DNA of 64,000 nt from Neomoorella thermoacetica (GTDB lineage Bacteria; Bacillota; DSM-521; Neomoorellales; Neomoorellaceae): NCBI RefSeq assembly GCF_001875325.1, contig NZ_MDDC01000005.1, positions 86,835 to 150,834 on the forward strand, written 5' to 3'. Within the stretch, counting starts at the first letter, position 1. Each line of letters begins with the position of its first letter. Shown one piece after another: positions 7,896 to 16,894 of this stretch. Both the position numbers and the translations under genes were made by a program. The notes beneath the pieces are model-generated. The model did no database searches. It was not told the origin of the DNA and was given only the letters and a program-made list of their open reading frames with translations.

Positions 7896-7915
7896 CGCTG
7901 GGAGGGCAGGTCCTT

Positions 7916-8710
7916 TTGATTTTAGTGGTAGGGACTACCGGGGAGGGAAGGCAGTTAATCCGCAGTCTCCGGCAGGCCGGTTATCAAATTGTTGCCTGGA
8001 CTGACAGTACCTACGGGGAGCAACTGGCCTGGCAGGATGGGGCGGTAGCAATATTGACAGGTCCTTTTACCGAGGATAATCTAGCTGCCCTGGGGAGTAA
8101 CCGGCAGTTAGAGGCAGTCATTGATGCCACACTGCCCTATCCCAACCATATCTCCCGGACCCTGGAAGCCTGGTGCCAGCAGCAGCAGATCTGTTACCTG
8201 CGATTTTTACGTGCCGAAACAAGCCTGCCGGATGACAATCTCATCTACCAGGTAGCCACCTGGAACGAAGCCGCTCGAACAGCCGCGCGGCTGGGAGAGA
8301 CCATCTTTTTAACAACCGGCACCAACAACCTGGAGGTATTTGTCAAAAATCCGCTGCTAAAAGACAAGCGAATCGTGGTCCGGGTATTACCCGAACACCA
8401 GGTAATAAAAAAATGCCAGGACCTGGGCTTGACGCCCCGCGACATTATCGCCATGCAGGGGCCTTTCTCCAAAGAAATAAATAAAGCCATGTTTAAAGCC
8501 TGTAAGGCTGGCGTCGTCGTCACCCGCGATGCCGGTCCAGCCGGCGGCACCGAAGCCAAAATAGCCGCCGCCCTGGCGCTAAAAATACCGGTAGTAGTAA
8601 TCAAGCGGCCTTCCATCCAGTACCGTTACCCTGTCTACACCGTTAACGAAGCCGTCGCCCTGCTGAAAAAGTTAACGCCTCCGAAATTAGATATGGAAAA
8701 TGGGGGGTGA
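7916..8710 (+). CDS. cbiJ: Precorrin-6A / cobalt-precorrin-6A reductase
   Basis: 264 aa from TTG 7916, with GGAGGG about 9 nt upstream. The N-terminus MILVVGTTGEGRQLIRSLR is the nucleotide-binding start of the CbiJ/CobK family. DATLPYP near residue 72 and RDAGPAGGTEAKIAAA near 205 are also typical, and the length is normal. The enzyme reduces (cobalt-)precorrin-6A with NADPH in cobalamin ring synthesis. It is the first gene after the cobalamin riboswitch and leads into the cobalt transporter genes. The 137-bp gap to cbiM holds no gene. Confidence 0.88.
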   Translation: MILVVGTTGEGRQLIRSLRQAGYQIVAWTDSTYGEQLAWQDGAVAILTGPFTEDNLAALGSNRQLEAVIDATLPYPNHISRTLEAWCQQQQICYLRFLRAETSLPDDNLIYQVATWNEAARTAARLGETIFLTTGTNNLEVFVKNPLLKDKRIVVRVLPEHQVIKKCQDLGLTPRDIIAMQGPFSKEINKAMFKACKAGVVVTRDAGPAGGTEAKIAAALALKIPVVVIKRPSIQYRYPVYTVNEAVALLKKLTPPKLDMENGG

Positions 8711-8847
8711 GAGGCGGGAGGCTTGCGGGGACCGTGACTCTACGGGGTCAGATACAGCCACCCGCAAAATTACTGCTCTAGTTTTTGCTTTAAATTCCGA
8801 CTTCCGATTCGCTGCTTCCCACTACCAAAATTCAGGGGGTACATACG

Positions 8848-9618
8848 ATGATCCGCCGTACAACCTGGTTAACCCTGTATCTTCTCCTGGCTATGGCCGT
8901 CCTGGCCCGGCCGGCCTTTGCCATGCATATCGCCGAAGGCTTCCTGCCCTTCAACTGGGCAGCTTTCTGGTTTATCGTCGTCCTGCCCTTCTGGATCTGG
9001 GGCCTGCGCTCCCTCCAGCATACCGTTAAAAGTAACCCCGGCCTGAAAATGCTCCTGGGCCTGGCTGGCGCCTATGCCTTTGTCCTCTCAGCCCTGAAAA
9101 TCCCTTCAGTGACCGGGAGCTGCTCCCATCCTACCGGCGTAGGCCTGGGAGCCGTTCTCTTTGGCCCGGCAGCCATGAGCATCCTGGGAGGTATTGTCCT
9201 CATCTTTCAGGCCTTGCTGCTGGCCCACGGGGGCTTGAGCACCCTGGGTGCCAACACCTTTTCCATGGCCGTGGTCGGTCCCTTTGTGGCCTACGGACTT
9301 TACCGCCTGGTAAGAAAGCTCAAAGGGTCAATGCCCCTGGCCGTTTTCCTGGCTGCCTCCCTGGGTGACTTGATGACCTACGTCACCACTTCCCTGCAGC
9401 TCGCCCTGGCTTTTCCGGCCCAGGCCGGGGGGGTAGTAGCATCCATGCTCAAATTCATGGGCATCTTTGCCGTTACCCAGCTACCCCTGGCCATCAGCGA
9501 AGGCTTTTTAACGGTCATCGTCTTTAACCTGCTGGCCGCCTATAACAAAAACGAACTGGAGGAGCTGTCTATCTTGCCGGAGAAAACGGCGGCCGAAGGT
9601 AGCCGCAGCCGGCAGTAG
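8848..9618 (+). CDS. cbiM: Cobalt ECF transporter, substrate-specific component CbiM
   Basis: 256 aa. A cleavable or membrane N-terminal segment ends in [11 protein letters not shown], the hallmark CbiM motif whose Met/His N-terminus binds the metal after processing. Further family motifs are [12 protein letters not shown] near residue 90 and [13 protein letters not shown] near 131. About seven membrane segments are visible. The ATG follows a CAGGGGG ribosome-binding site. CbiM and CbiN confer specificity for Co2+ (Ni2+ in NikM relatives); location behind cbiJ and a B12 riboswitch argues for cobalt. Confidence 0.93.
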   Translation: MIRRTTWLTLYLLLAMAVLARPAFAMHIAEGFLPFNWAAFWFIVVLPFWIWGLRSLQHTVKSNPGLKMLLGLAGAYAFVLSALKIPSVTGSCSHPTGVGLGAVLFGPAAMSILGGIVLIFQALLLAHGGLSTLGANTFSMAVVGPFVAYGLYRLVRKLKGSMPLAVFLAASLGDLMTYVTTSLQLALAFPAQAGGVVASMLKFMGIFAVTQLPLAISEGFLTVIVFNLLAAYNKNELEELSILPEKTAAEGSRSRQ

Positions 9619-9693
9619 AGCGGGTAAAAAACGCTTGGAACTTCCCTATCGCTACGCTTCTATTATAGCAGTTAGCCAGTGGAGGTGTAATTA

Positions 9694-9981
9694 ATGAGTA
9701 CCTCTCAAAAAAATTTTTTATTGCTCCTAATTGTTATGCTCCTGGCCGCGGTGCCTTTCCTAATACACCGGAAGGCGGAGTTTGCCGGCGCCGACGACCG
9801 GGCTGCAGAGGCCATAACCCAAATCCGTCCCGACTATAAACCGTGGTTGAAACCTGTCTGGGAACCGCCCAGCGGGGAAGTGGAAACCTTCCTCTTTGCC
9901 TCCCAGGCGGCCATCGGCAGCGGTATTGTTTGCTACTTCCTGGGCTACAGTAAAGGCAAAAAACAGCGGGAGCCGAAGTAG
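9694..9981 (+). CDS. cbiN: Cobalt ECF transporter, accessory subunit CbiN
   Basis: 95 aa with an N-terminal and a C-terminal membrane helix flanking an external loop. The loop has the CbiN-type motif FAGADDRAAEAITQIRPDYKPW. GGAGG lies 8 nt before the ATG. CbiN assists metal loading of CbiM. The stop codon abuts the cbiQ start. Confidence 0.9.
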   Translation: MSTSQKNFLLLLIVMLLAAVPFLIHRKAEFAGADDRAAEAITQIRPDYKPWLKPVWEPPSGEVETFLFASQAAIGSGIVCYFLGYSKGKKQREPK

Positions 9982-10776
9982 ATGTTTAACATTGACCAGT
10001 ACGCCTACAGCAACCGCCTCACGCAAGTTCACCCGGGCGAAAAAATAGCTTTCGCCCTGGCAACCCTCTTGATCGCCCTGGTGGCGCCCCAACCCGCCTT
10101 ACCGGCTATCATTGTCGCCCTGATGGCCGGGGCTGCCATTGGGGCTGCCGGGATCCCGGCCCGGTTTTACTTGCAGCTTTTCCTGATACCCTTTTCTTTT
10201 TTGATAGCCGGGGTGGCCATGATCGCCCTCACCATTACCAACCAGCCCCTGGCCGGGTTAAAGGGGCTGACCCTCCTGGGCTGGACCCTGGGCGTTACCC
10301 CCGCCAGCCTCCACCTGGCCGGAAAAATTTTCTTCAAATCCCTGGGGGCTGTATCCTGCCTATACTTCCTTTCCCTCACGACCCCCATGGTAGATATCAT
10401 GACCGTACTTAAGAAACTTCGCGTCCCGGCTTTGCTGGTGGACTTAATCAGCCTTACTTACCGCTTTATTTTTGTCCTAATGGCAACCGTCAATGACATA
10501 TATACCGCCCAGGCTGCCCGCCTGGGGTATGCCTCCCTGCGCACATCCTATCACTCCCTGGGACAACTGGTAGCCAACCTCTTTATCAAAACCCACCGCC
10601 GTTCCCAGGAATTATTTACCGCTCTGACGGCCCGCGGCTATGAAGAAGAGCTACAAGTACTCGACGTTCCCAAACCTTTCTCGTGGCCTTTTTTATTCCT
10701 GGCTGCCGGCCTCGATCTCGTCCTGTTGAGCCTGATGTTCATTTTCAGGAGGTGGACCCTTTGGCCGCCCTTTTAG
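9982..10776 (+). CDS. cbiQ: Cobalt ECF transporter, transmembrane T component CbiQ
   Basis: 264 aa. It begins MFNIDQYAYSNRLTQVHPGEK, typical for CbiQ, and has five to six hydrophobic segments. The cytoplasmic coupling region AARLGYASLRTSYHSLG near residue 176 and FTALTARGYEE near 210 contains the ARG-type ATPase-contact motifs of ECF T proteins. It starts directly at the cbiN stop and overlaps cbiO by 16 nt. Confidence 0.92.
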   Translation: MFNIDQYAYSNRLTQVHPGEKIAFALATLLIALVAPQPALPAIIVALMAGAAIGAAGIPARFYLQLFLIPFSFLIAGVAMIALTITNQPLAGLKGLTLLGWTLGVTPASLHLAGKIFFKSLGAVSCLYFLSLTTPMVDIMTVLKKLRVPALLVDLISLTYRFIFVLMATVNDIYTAQAARLGYASLRTSYHSLGQLVANLFIKTHRRSQELFTALTARGYEEELQVLDVPKPFSWPFLFLAAGLDLVLLSLMFIFRRWTLWPPF

Positions 10777-11615
10777 AAGCAGAAGCAGTTTCCTTTACTT
10801 ATCCTGACGGTACCCGGGCCCTGCAAAAAGTCACCTTGAGCATCCCGGAAGGAAAGAAAATTGCCGTCCTGGGTCCCAATGGCGCCGGCAAATCTACCCT
10901 TTTCCTCCACTTCAACGGTATCTTGAGACCCCGGGAGGGAAGGATCTACTTTGCCGGGGCCAGGATCAGCTACAGCCATAACGCATTGCAACAATTGCGC
11001 CAGCAAGTGGGCATCGTCTTTCAAGACCCTGACAGCATGCTTTTTGCCGCCAGCGTACGCCAGGAGATATCCTTTGGCCCCTTAAACCTGGGCCTGTCGA
11101 AGGAGGAGGCACTGGCAAGGGTCGAGGCGGCCATGGCGGCAACGGGGATAAACGACCTCAGGGATAAACCGACCCATTTTTTAAGCTACGGCCAGAAAAA
11201 ACGGGTGGCCATCGCCAGCGTTCTGGCCATGGAACCCCGGGTAATCATCTTTGATGAGCCTACAGCCTACCTGGACCCGCGCTCTACGCGTGAAGTTATG
11301 GCCTTGCTGGAGACTATCAGCCGTAAAGGGACGACAATTATTCTATCAACCCATGATGTGGACATTGCCTATAGCTGGGCCGACTATATCTATGTCCTGG
11401 CCGCGGGACAGGTAATCGGCGCCGGGACGCCGGCTGAAATCTTTAGCGATGCCCCTCTCCTGGAAGCTGCCGATCTGGCCCGGCCCTGGCTGCTGGATGT
11501 CTATGAGGACTTAAAAAACAAAGGCTGGCTGCCGTTAGAAGCGCCAGTCCCGAAGAGTAGAGACGAGCTCCTGGCTCTCATTCCTTATCGTTGCAGGTCG
11601 CAGCTGGCTATTTAA
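10761..11615 (+). CDS. cbiO: Cobalt ECF transporter, ATP-binding component CbiO
   Basis: 284 aa from TTG 10761, with AGGAGGTGG 5 nt upstream; longer in-frame extensions lack a ribosome-binding site. Walker A is GPNGAGKST near residue 37, the signature is LSYGQKKRVAIAS near 138, Walker B is VIIFDEPT near 159 and the switch His is in STHD near 194. CbiO hydrolyses ATP to drive cobalt uptake with CbiMNQ. The 3' end overlaps the convergent membrane-protein gene by 8 nt. Confidence 0.93.
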   Translation: MAALLEAEAVSFTYPDGTRALQKVTLSIPEGKKIAVLGPNGAGKSTLFLHFNGILRPREGRIYFAGARISYSHNALQQLRQQVGIVFQDPDSMLFAASVRQEISFGPLNLGLSKEEALARVEAAMAATGINDLRDKPTHFLSYGQKKRVAIASVLAMEPRVIIFDEPTAYLDPRSTREVMALLETISRKGTTIILSTHDVDIAYSWADYIYVLAAGQVIGAGTPAEIFSDAPLLEAADLARPWLLDVYEDLKNKGWLPLEAPVPKSRDELLALIPYRCRSQLAI

Positions 11616-12045
11616 GGGTGTTTTCAGTTTTTTTTGCCGGCAGGAGTTGCAGAGTGGCCGCCTGATTCCGCAGGCGAAGGTTTTCCTTGAATTCAATCAA
11701 GATCGATAGTAGCTCATGGAGAAAAGGACTGCCAAAGGTCGCCATCAGACCCACAGCCAGCATATTGATTAATAAATACAAGGCGGGAGTGGTAGCTTTC
11801 AGGCCAGCAAAGGCATTGAGACCCAGGAGCGCAAAAACATCTATTGAAGCGAAGCCGGCCAGCAAAGCGGAAATAAGGGCGTTAAATAAAACTACCCGGA
11901 GCTCCCGCTTTTTCTCTTCCCGGGGGTTGTCAAGGGGTTCGCCCAACCAGGGCCAGCGGGCTTTAAAAAGGTCGGTAATGCCCTTAGCAGCGGCGAAAAC
12001 CGCCCCGATAATGGTAAAAAAGCGGCTGAGATCTTCCATGTACAT
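11608..12045 (-). CDS. Membrane protein of unknown function
   Basis: 145 aa, start ATG 12045 behind the Shine-Dalgarno AAGGGGGG. There are about three hydrophobic segments: FFTIIGAVFAAAKGITDLF near residue 8, a second near residues 52-75 and LYLLINMLAVGLMATFG near 87. The C-terminal tail is charged. No conserved enzymatic motif is seen. It converges with cbiO and stands alone. Confidence 0.6.
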   Translation of the reverse strand: MYMEDLSRFFTIIGAVFAAAKGITDLFKARWPWLGEPLDNPREEKKRELRVVLFNALISALLAGFASIDVFALLGLNAFAGLKATTPALYLLINMLAVGLMATFGSPFLHELLSILIEFKENLRLRNQAATLQLLPAKKTENTLK

Positions 12046-12424
12046 TTCCCCCCTTTCCTGGACCTGCCGTTCTCCTTCTCGTCGCCGGGTATGGGTAGAA
12101 CCGGGCCATACCGGATAAAAGGAGCGGGTTTACCTTATCCTATGCTGGATTGAGGGGAGATGCTAAAAGGGGTATAGATAGTGCGGGGGTTAAATTCAGC
12201 TTAATGGGTTACCTCATACCCTCTCCGTACCATCACCGTTTATACGCCGTCTTCCGAACCTATGTATTATAAAATATGGTTTAAAGGTATCATCAGGTTA
12301 GACACCCCATGCCACTGGCGCGGCACCAGCAGAAAGATGAAGATAACGGCCTGGCATTTTTTGGTAGCGAGGGACCTGGTCCGGGCGGTTAAGTAGCCCT
12401 GGCGCAGCCGGGGGATAATCAGAC

Positions 12425-12465
12425 GGGCCCGAGGACAGGGAGCGAGTAAAACAATGCCAGCCTGG
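12425..12465 (+). promoter_or_regulatory. Leader motif copy C, upstream of plsY
   Basis: The segment CCCGAGGACAGGGAGCGAG, then AAAACAATGCCAGCC, matches two other leaders in this window (feoA 46223-46265, iclR 49762-49804). It ends about 57 nt before the plsY start and is followed by AGCCTG...CAGGCT, which can fold. The wider gap 12046-12521 otherwise shows only a GGATAA/TTATCC hairpin near 12112 and AT-rich sequence near 12260; no gene is supported. Confidence 0.5.
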
Positions 12466-12521
12466 AGGAAAGTTGTTTTCAGGCTAGCTAAAAGCAAAGA
12501 AATAAAGAGGGGTGCAGGCTT

Positions 12522-13109
12522 TTGTTATCCCGGGCAGTTATCTTGACAGGGATCTTTGCGGCTTACGCTGTAGGTTCCCTTGCAGGCGGTCATTTTTTAA
12601 GTAAAATCATGTATAATACGGATGTACGCCTGGTGGGGAGCGGTAATGCCGGCACCATGAACGTGTTCCGCAACCTGGGTATCGCCGCCGGTATAATGAC
12701 CTTTATCTGGGATACAGCCAAGGGCTTCCTGGTGGTAGCCATGGGGCTAAAGGGGGGCGGGGTGGAACTTGGTGTCCTCATGGCCCTGGCGGCTGTTGCC
12801 GGCCATAACTGGCCCCTTTACTGGCGGTTTCAGGGCGGTAAGGGCCTGGCCACCAGCCTGGGGGTAGCCCTGGCCGTCTATCCTGCCGCAGTACTACCTG
12901 GAGCCGCTCTCCTGGGTTTGCTAACCTTTCTGACCCGCAATACCGACCTGGCCACCATCCTGACCTTTAGCGCCCTGCCCATCTATTTCTGGTGGCGCGA
13001 AGGCCCGGGATGGTATTTTGCCTTTGGCCTGGGCCTGGCAGCGATTATGCTCCTGCGTCACAGGCTCCTGGTAATCAGCCTTTTTCATAATCTACATAAA
13101 GGGCGTTAA
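12522..13109 (+). CDS. plsY: Acyl-phosphate:glycerol-3-phosphate acyltransferase PlsY
   Basis: 195 aa from TTG 12522 with GAGGGG 8 nt upstream. PlsY motifs are in order: GSGNAGTMNVFRNLG near residue 40, AAVAGHNWPLYWRFQGGKGLATSLG near 86, and hydrophobic helices throughout. The enzyme transfers an acyl group from acyl-phosphate to glycerol-3-phosphate in the first step of phospholipid synthesis. The usual (S/T)-(N/G)-(P/A)-G substitutions are within family range. It stands alone behind the repeated leader motif. Confidence 0.88.
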   Translation: MLSRAVILTGIFAAYAVGSLAGGHFLSKIMYNTDVRLVGSGNAGTMNVFRNLGIAAGIMTFIWDTAKGFLVVAMGLKGGGVELGVLMALAAVAGHNWPLYWRFQGGKGLATSLGVALAVYPAAVLPGAALLGLLTFLTRNTDLATILTFSALPIYFWWREGPGWYFAFGLGLAAIMLLRHRLLVISLFHNLHKGR

Positions 13110-13238
13110 GGCCCATTTGTTACACCCCTTTCCCGTACCCATTACCCGGAGACCCATACTTCCCAGCTTTTCCCCAGGGGGTGAAAGGTGGCTTTATAGG
13201 ATTTAACCCGGCTACCAGATGAGTCACCAGGCTCGGCT

Positions 13239-13520
13239 TCAAACCGAACTCCTTATTCTAAAGGTCGTTTCACCCCGGGGCTCCTCGTACTGGACCTTGA
13301 CTTCTTTAACTTCAGCCCAGGCCGGCCCCCGGTGGCACCGGTCAAGGAATTCTTTCACTTCAGCCTCCGGCCCCTCAACCACCCCCTCAACGCTACCGTT
13401 ATAGCGGTTGCGTACCCAGCCGTTAAGCTGCAAAACTGCCGCCTGGCGGAGGACAAAATAGCGAAACCCAACTCCTTGAACAAAACCCTTTACCTGGAAA
13501 TGCGCCCGAACCAGGGGCAT
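13239..13520 (-). CDS. acyP: Acylphosphatase
   Basis: 93 aa with the acylphosphatase signature QGVGFRYFVLRQA (phosphate-binding loop and catalytic Arg near residue 20) and LNGWVRNRYNGSVEGVVEG (catalytic Asn near 38). Length and fold order are normal for the family. It hydrolyses carboxyl-phosphate bonds such as acetyl phosphate. A GAGGGAGG ribosome-binding site precedes the ATG. Confidence 0.92.
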   Translation of the reverse strand: MPLVRAHFQVKGFVQGVGFRYFVLRQAAVLQLNGWVRNRYNGSVEGVVEGPEAEVKEFLDRCHRGPAWAEVKEVKVQYEEPRGETTFRIRSSV

Positions 13521-13553
13521 AGCGGAACCTCCCTCGAAAAAATTTTAGTAGTT

Positions 13554-13582
13554 AATATAACATAATCCCATGCAGGGGACAA
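13554..13582 (-). promoter_or_regulatory. acyP promoter
   Basis: On the minus strand TTGTCC (13577-13582), a 17-bp spacer and TATATT (13554-13559) lie about 35 nt before the acyP start. Confidence 0.55.
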
Positions 13583-13648
13583 CCCGGGGGACGCCGGGCA
13601 CCCGGAAGGAGTATAATATATCCTGCCTCTAGAAGGAGGGGCCATCGC

Positions 13649-14548
13649 TTGTCTTTACCCTTACCCGCTCCCAAAACCTCAACGTCAATCAAGGACCATA
13701 TGGGCTTACTTCTCACTGTCACCATCTGGGCCAGCACTTTTATCAATATCAAGATAGTCCTCCTCCAGGTGCCCCCCAATACCCTGGCTTTTCTACGCTT
13801 CCTGGTAGCCAGCATTGTTCTGGGTCTCTATCTTGTCTGGCGGCACCAACCATTTATAAAACGCCAGGACTGGCCCCTGGCAGGCCTGACCGGTTTAACT
13901 GGTATCACCCTCTATAATTTCCTGCAAAACCAGGGATTAAAGTATGCCGGTGCCACCGATGCCGCTATTCTGGCAGCCATGGCCCCGGTGTTTATAGCCC
14001 TGCTGGCCGGGTTATTGCTGCGGGAAAGGATTTCCCGGCGCCAGTTAGGCGGCATCATCATCGCCTTTACCGGTTCAGCACTGGTGGCAACCAACGGCTC
14101 CCTGGAAGGCCTGGCTTTAAATCCGGGCCGGTTGTATGGCGATCTTCTCGTCCTCCTGACCGGCCTTTCCTGGGCGGTCTACAGCATCAGCCTCAAACGC
14201 CTTCTTAACCGTTATGCGCCGGTTACTGTCCTGACCTGTTCAACAATAGCAGGTACCATTTTTTTGCTCCCCCTGGCCCTGCTCGAATCTCCCATAAATT
14301 GGGCAACCGTTGATATGTCCTGCTGGATCAACGTCCTCTACCTGGGTTTACTGGCTTCCGCCCTGGCGTACTTGATCTGGAACACCGTCCTCTCAAGGGT
14401 GCCAGCCGTTACCGCCGGAGTTTACCTGTACCTGTTACCGGTTATAACCGCCATTATTGCCGCCCTTTTTCTCCGGGAAGTACCCGGGCCCTATACTATA
14501 ACCGGGGGCATCATTGTCCTGCTTGGTACCTATCTGGCCGGCCAGTGA
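13649..14548 (+). CDS. EamA-family drug/metabolite exporter
   Basis: 299 aa from TTG 13649 behind AAGGAGGGG. There are ten hydrophobic segments in two EamA repeats. The first repeat has FLRFLVASIVLGLY and LQNQGLKYAGATDAAILAAMAPVFIALLAGLLLRE, the second AVYSISLKRLLNRYAP and SRVPAVTAGVYLYLLPVITAIIAALFLRE, the classic paired family motif. Substrate unknown; family members export amino acids or metabolites. Confidence 0.85.
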   Translation: MSLPLPAPKTSTSIKDHMGLLLTVTIWASTFINIKIVLLQVPPNTLAFLRFLVASIVLGLYLVWRHQPFIKRQDWPLAGLTGLTGITLYNFLQNQGLKYAGATDAAILAAMAPVFIALLAGLLLRERISRRQLGGIIIAFTGSALVATNGSLEGLALNPGRLYGDLLVLLTGLSWAVYSISLKRLLNRYAPVTVLTCSTIAGTIFLLPLALLESPINWATVDMSCWINVLYLGLLASALAYLIWNTVLSRVPAVTAGVYLYLLPVITAIIAALFLREVPGPYTITGGIIVLLGTYLAGQ

Positions 14549-14731
14549 GCGCGGCAGGAGGTATGCTGAGATAAAAGACGGGGTCGCCGGCGCGGTATAA
14601 TAGCGGTTTTCAAGGAAGGATGCAGGACTTAAAAAGGTTTTGTAGAAAATAATTAACTGGTAACCTGGAAAACCTAAACCCATGCCTGGAAGCTGCAGGC
14701 ACACCCGGACAATACCCAGGGAGGCAGGAAA

Positions 14732-15184
14732 ATGGCAGAAAACATGAAGGAAAAGCTAACCCGTGATATGAAAGAGGCCCTCAAGGCCCATGACAAAATC
14801 AGGCTCCAGACCATCAGGATGGTGCTGGCCAGCATTAAAAACTTCGAGATCGATAAACAACACCCCCTCAGCGAAGAGGAGATTGCCGGTGTTATTCAAA
14901 AGGAAATAAAGATGCGGCAGGATTCCCTGGAGCAGTTCTCCCGTGGTGGCCGGGAGGATCTGGTTGAACAAACCCGGGCTGAACTCAAAGTCCTGGAGGA
15001 TTATTTACCCCGGCAGCTAACGGAAGCTGAACTCAAGGAAATAATTCAGCAGACTATCCAGGAGACAGGGGCCAGATCAAAGAGGGAAATGGGAAAGGTT
15101 ATGGCCGCCTTGATGCCAAAAATCCGCGGTCGCGCGGATGGAAAAAAAGCCAACGAGCTGGTCAAAGAGATCCTGGCCTCATGA
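14732..15184 (+). CDS. yqeY: GatB/YqeY-domain protein
   Basis: 150 aa of the YqeY family: MKEALKAHDKIRLQTIRMVLASIKNFEID near residue 12, DYLPRQLTEAEL near 90 and GKVMAALMPKIRGRADGKKANELVKEIL at the C-terminus. The C-terminal half resembles the tRNA-binding tail domain of GatB. A role in tRNA-dependent amidation is often suggested but not proven. The stop overlaps the start of the following methyltransferase (ATGA). Confidence 0.88.
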   Translation: MAENMKEKLTRDMKEALKAHDKIRLQTIRMVLASIKNFEIDKQHPLSEEEIAGVIQKEIKMRQDSLEQFSRGGREDLVEQTRAELKVLEDYLPRQLTEAELKEIIQQTIQETGARSKREMGKVMAALMPKIRGRADGKKANELVKEILAS

Positions 15185-16785
15185 ATGGTTGCCAGAGGGA
15201 ACTCTACCTTGCCTTCCCTGTTTGCTGCCCAGGAACATATAATCAGGAGGCCAGGTACCCCTTGGCTAAACGTCCGACAACCCGCGGTTCGGCCTGCCTG
15301 GTTTGGGACACAAAACTGGCAGGAGAGATCCAGCCAGGTGAATATGCCTTGCAAAAAAAAGAACTGGTTATACCCTCGGCAGGGGATGGCCCGGACCGGC
15401 AGCAATCCTTTTTATCAGAGCCAAGAGTCAACCGCCTCATTCAGGGCGACAACCTCCAGGCTATGCAGGGGCTCCTAGATAGGGGATATGAAGGTAAAAT
15501 CGACCTTATTTATATCGATCCCCCTTTTTTCAGCCAGGACAATTACAACCACCGGGTTCCCCTCGCCGGGACGGCCGCCGGCCAGGAACCCCCGGTCATA
15601 GAGCGGACAGCCTACCGGGACACCTGGAGCGGTGGAATTGATGCCTACCTGGACATGCTCTACCCCCGACTCCAGCTCATGAAACGGCTACTGGCTCCGA
15701 ATGGTAGTATCTACGTCCACCTGGATGCCAGCATCAGCCATTACATAAAGGTAATAATGGATGAGATCTTCGGCCTGGAATGCTTCCAGCGGGAGATTAT
15801 CTGGCGGATTGGCTGGATCTCCGGATATAAAAGCGCCGCCCGCAACTGGGTTCGTAATCACGATACCCTGCTTTTCTATGTCAGGGACCCGGCCAGGTTC
15901 ATCTTTAATAAAGAGTACCTGCCCTACCCTCCCGGCTACCGGCGGCGCGGCAGCCGGGAAATAAAGGGGAAGGGGTATCCCCTGGATGACGTCTGGAATG
16001 CCAACCCCTTTGAATTTGAGTTAAAAGGGGAAGAAAGCCTGGATTCCATCCAGATCAAAAGCTTTTCCCGGGAGAAGACCGGCTTTGCCACCCAAAAAAA
16101 CATAAGCCTCCTCCGGCGGATTATCAAGGCTTCCTCCAACCCCGGAGACCTGGTGGCTGACTTTTTTTGCGGTTCCGGCACCACCCTGGTGGCCGCCGAA
16201 GCTCTGGGCCGGAAATGGCTGGGGTGTGAAATAGAGCGGACCGGCCTTCAGGTAGCTCGCAAGCGTCTGGTAGCAGCAGGAGCCGGCCCTTTTTATATTG
16301 AGGTGGTGCAGCCGGCGAACCTGCCCGCCACCGGTTTAGCGCCTGTTGCCACTGACCAGCACGGTCCGGGAACCGGTGAGCAGAAGCAGCCCCGTTTGCT
16401 GGCGGGAGCTACTAGAACCCCATTGGACAATGGCCTGGAAGAGGTAACCATCAGCCTGGAAGGGTATTTCCTGCCGGCAATTCCGGCCAGCCGGCTATCC
16501 CGTAAAGGCAGGAGCGACCTGGAGACGGCAACGAGAGCATGCCGGGAGAATTTCGCCCTTATTATCGATTACTGGGCCGTGGACTGGGATTACGACGGAC
16601 GAATTTTTAAGAGTCAGTGGCAGGCGTGGAGGGGTTACGGCAAAAACGAACCTCCCGTGCCGGTCAAGGCCCGGGCAACCCTGGCAGCAAAAAATGAAAG
16701 AACCATTGCCGTCCAGGTAGTTGATATTCTGGGGAATGAGATTCTAACTGTTATAGAAACGGGAAAGCCCTCTCCTATACGATAA
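15181..16785 (+). CDS. Orphan beta-class DNA (adenine-N6 or cytosine-N4) methyltransferase
   Basis: 534 aa. Motif IV, DLIYIDPPFF, lies near residue 109 and precedes motif I, VADFFCGSGTTLVAAEALG, near residue 322; this order defines the beta class. RLIQGDNLQAMQGLLDRGYEGKIDLI upstream is typical of type III/Mod-like enzymes. A target-recognition region lies between the motifs. About 150 C-terminal residues and the first 80 are not recognised. No restriction endonuclease gene is adjacent, so it looks like a solitary, perhaps epigenetic, methylase. It overlaps yqeY by 4 nt, suggesting co-translation. Confidence 0.85.
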   Translation: MNGCQRELYLAFPVCCPGTYNQEARYPLAKRPTTRGSACLVWDTKLAGEIQPGEYALQKKELVIPSAGDGPDRQQSFLSEPRVNRLIQGDNLQAMQGLLDRGYEGKIDLIYIDPPFFSQDNYNHRVPLAGTAAGQEPPVIERTAYRDTWSGGIDAYLDMLYPRLQLMKRLLAPNGSIYVHLDASISHYIKVIMDEIFGLECFQREIIWRIGWISGYKSAARNWVRNHDTLLFYVRDPARFIFNKEYLPYPPGYRRRGSREIKGKGYPLDDVWNANPFEFELKGEESLDSIQIKSFSREKTGFATQKNISLLRRIIKASSNPGDLVADFFCGSGTTLVAAEALGRKWLGCEIERTGLQVARKRLVAAGAGPFYIEVVQPANLPATGLAPVATDQHGPGTGEQKQPRLLAGATRTPLDNGLEEVTISLEGYFLPAIPASRLSRKGRSDLETATRACRENFALIIDYWAVDWDYDGRIFKSQWQAWRGYGKNEPPVPVKARATLAAKNERTIAVQVVDILGNEILTVIETGKPSPIR

Positions 16786-16894
16786 GGTGAACACCCGCGT
16801 AAAAAGCCAACGGTGAAACAGGACTGCGCCGCGGCTACCGAGAATATCCTCCTTGCCGCCCAAGCTAAATTTATGACCTGGCTTCAGTTAAAAA

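Noticed and set aside
12267..12497. Minus-strand open frame of 76 codons before plsY
   Set aside because: It is antisense to the repeated leader motif, lacks a ribosome-binding site, and shows no family features.
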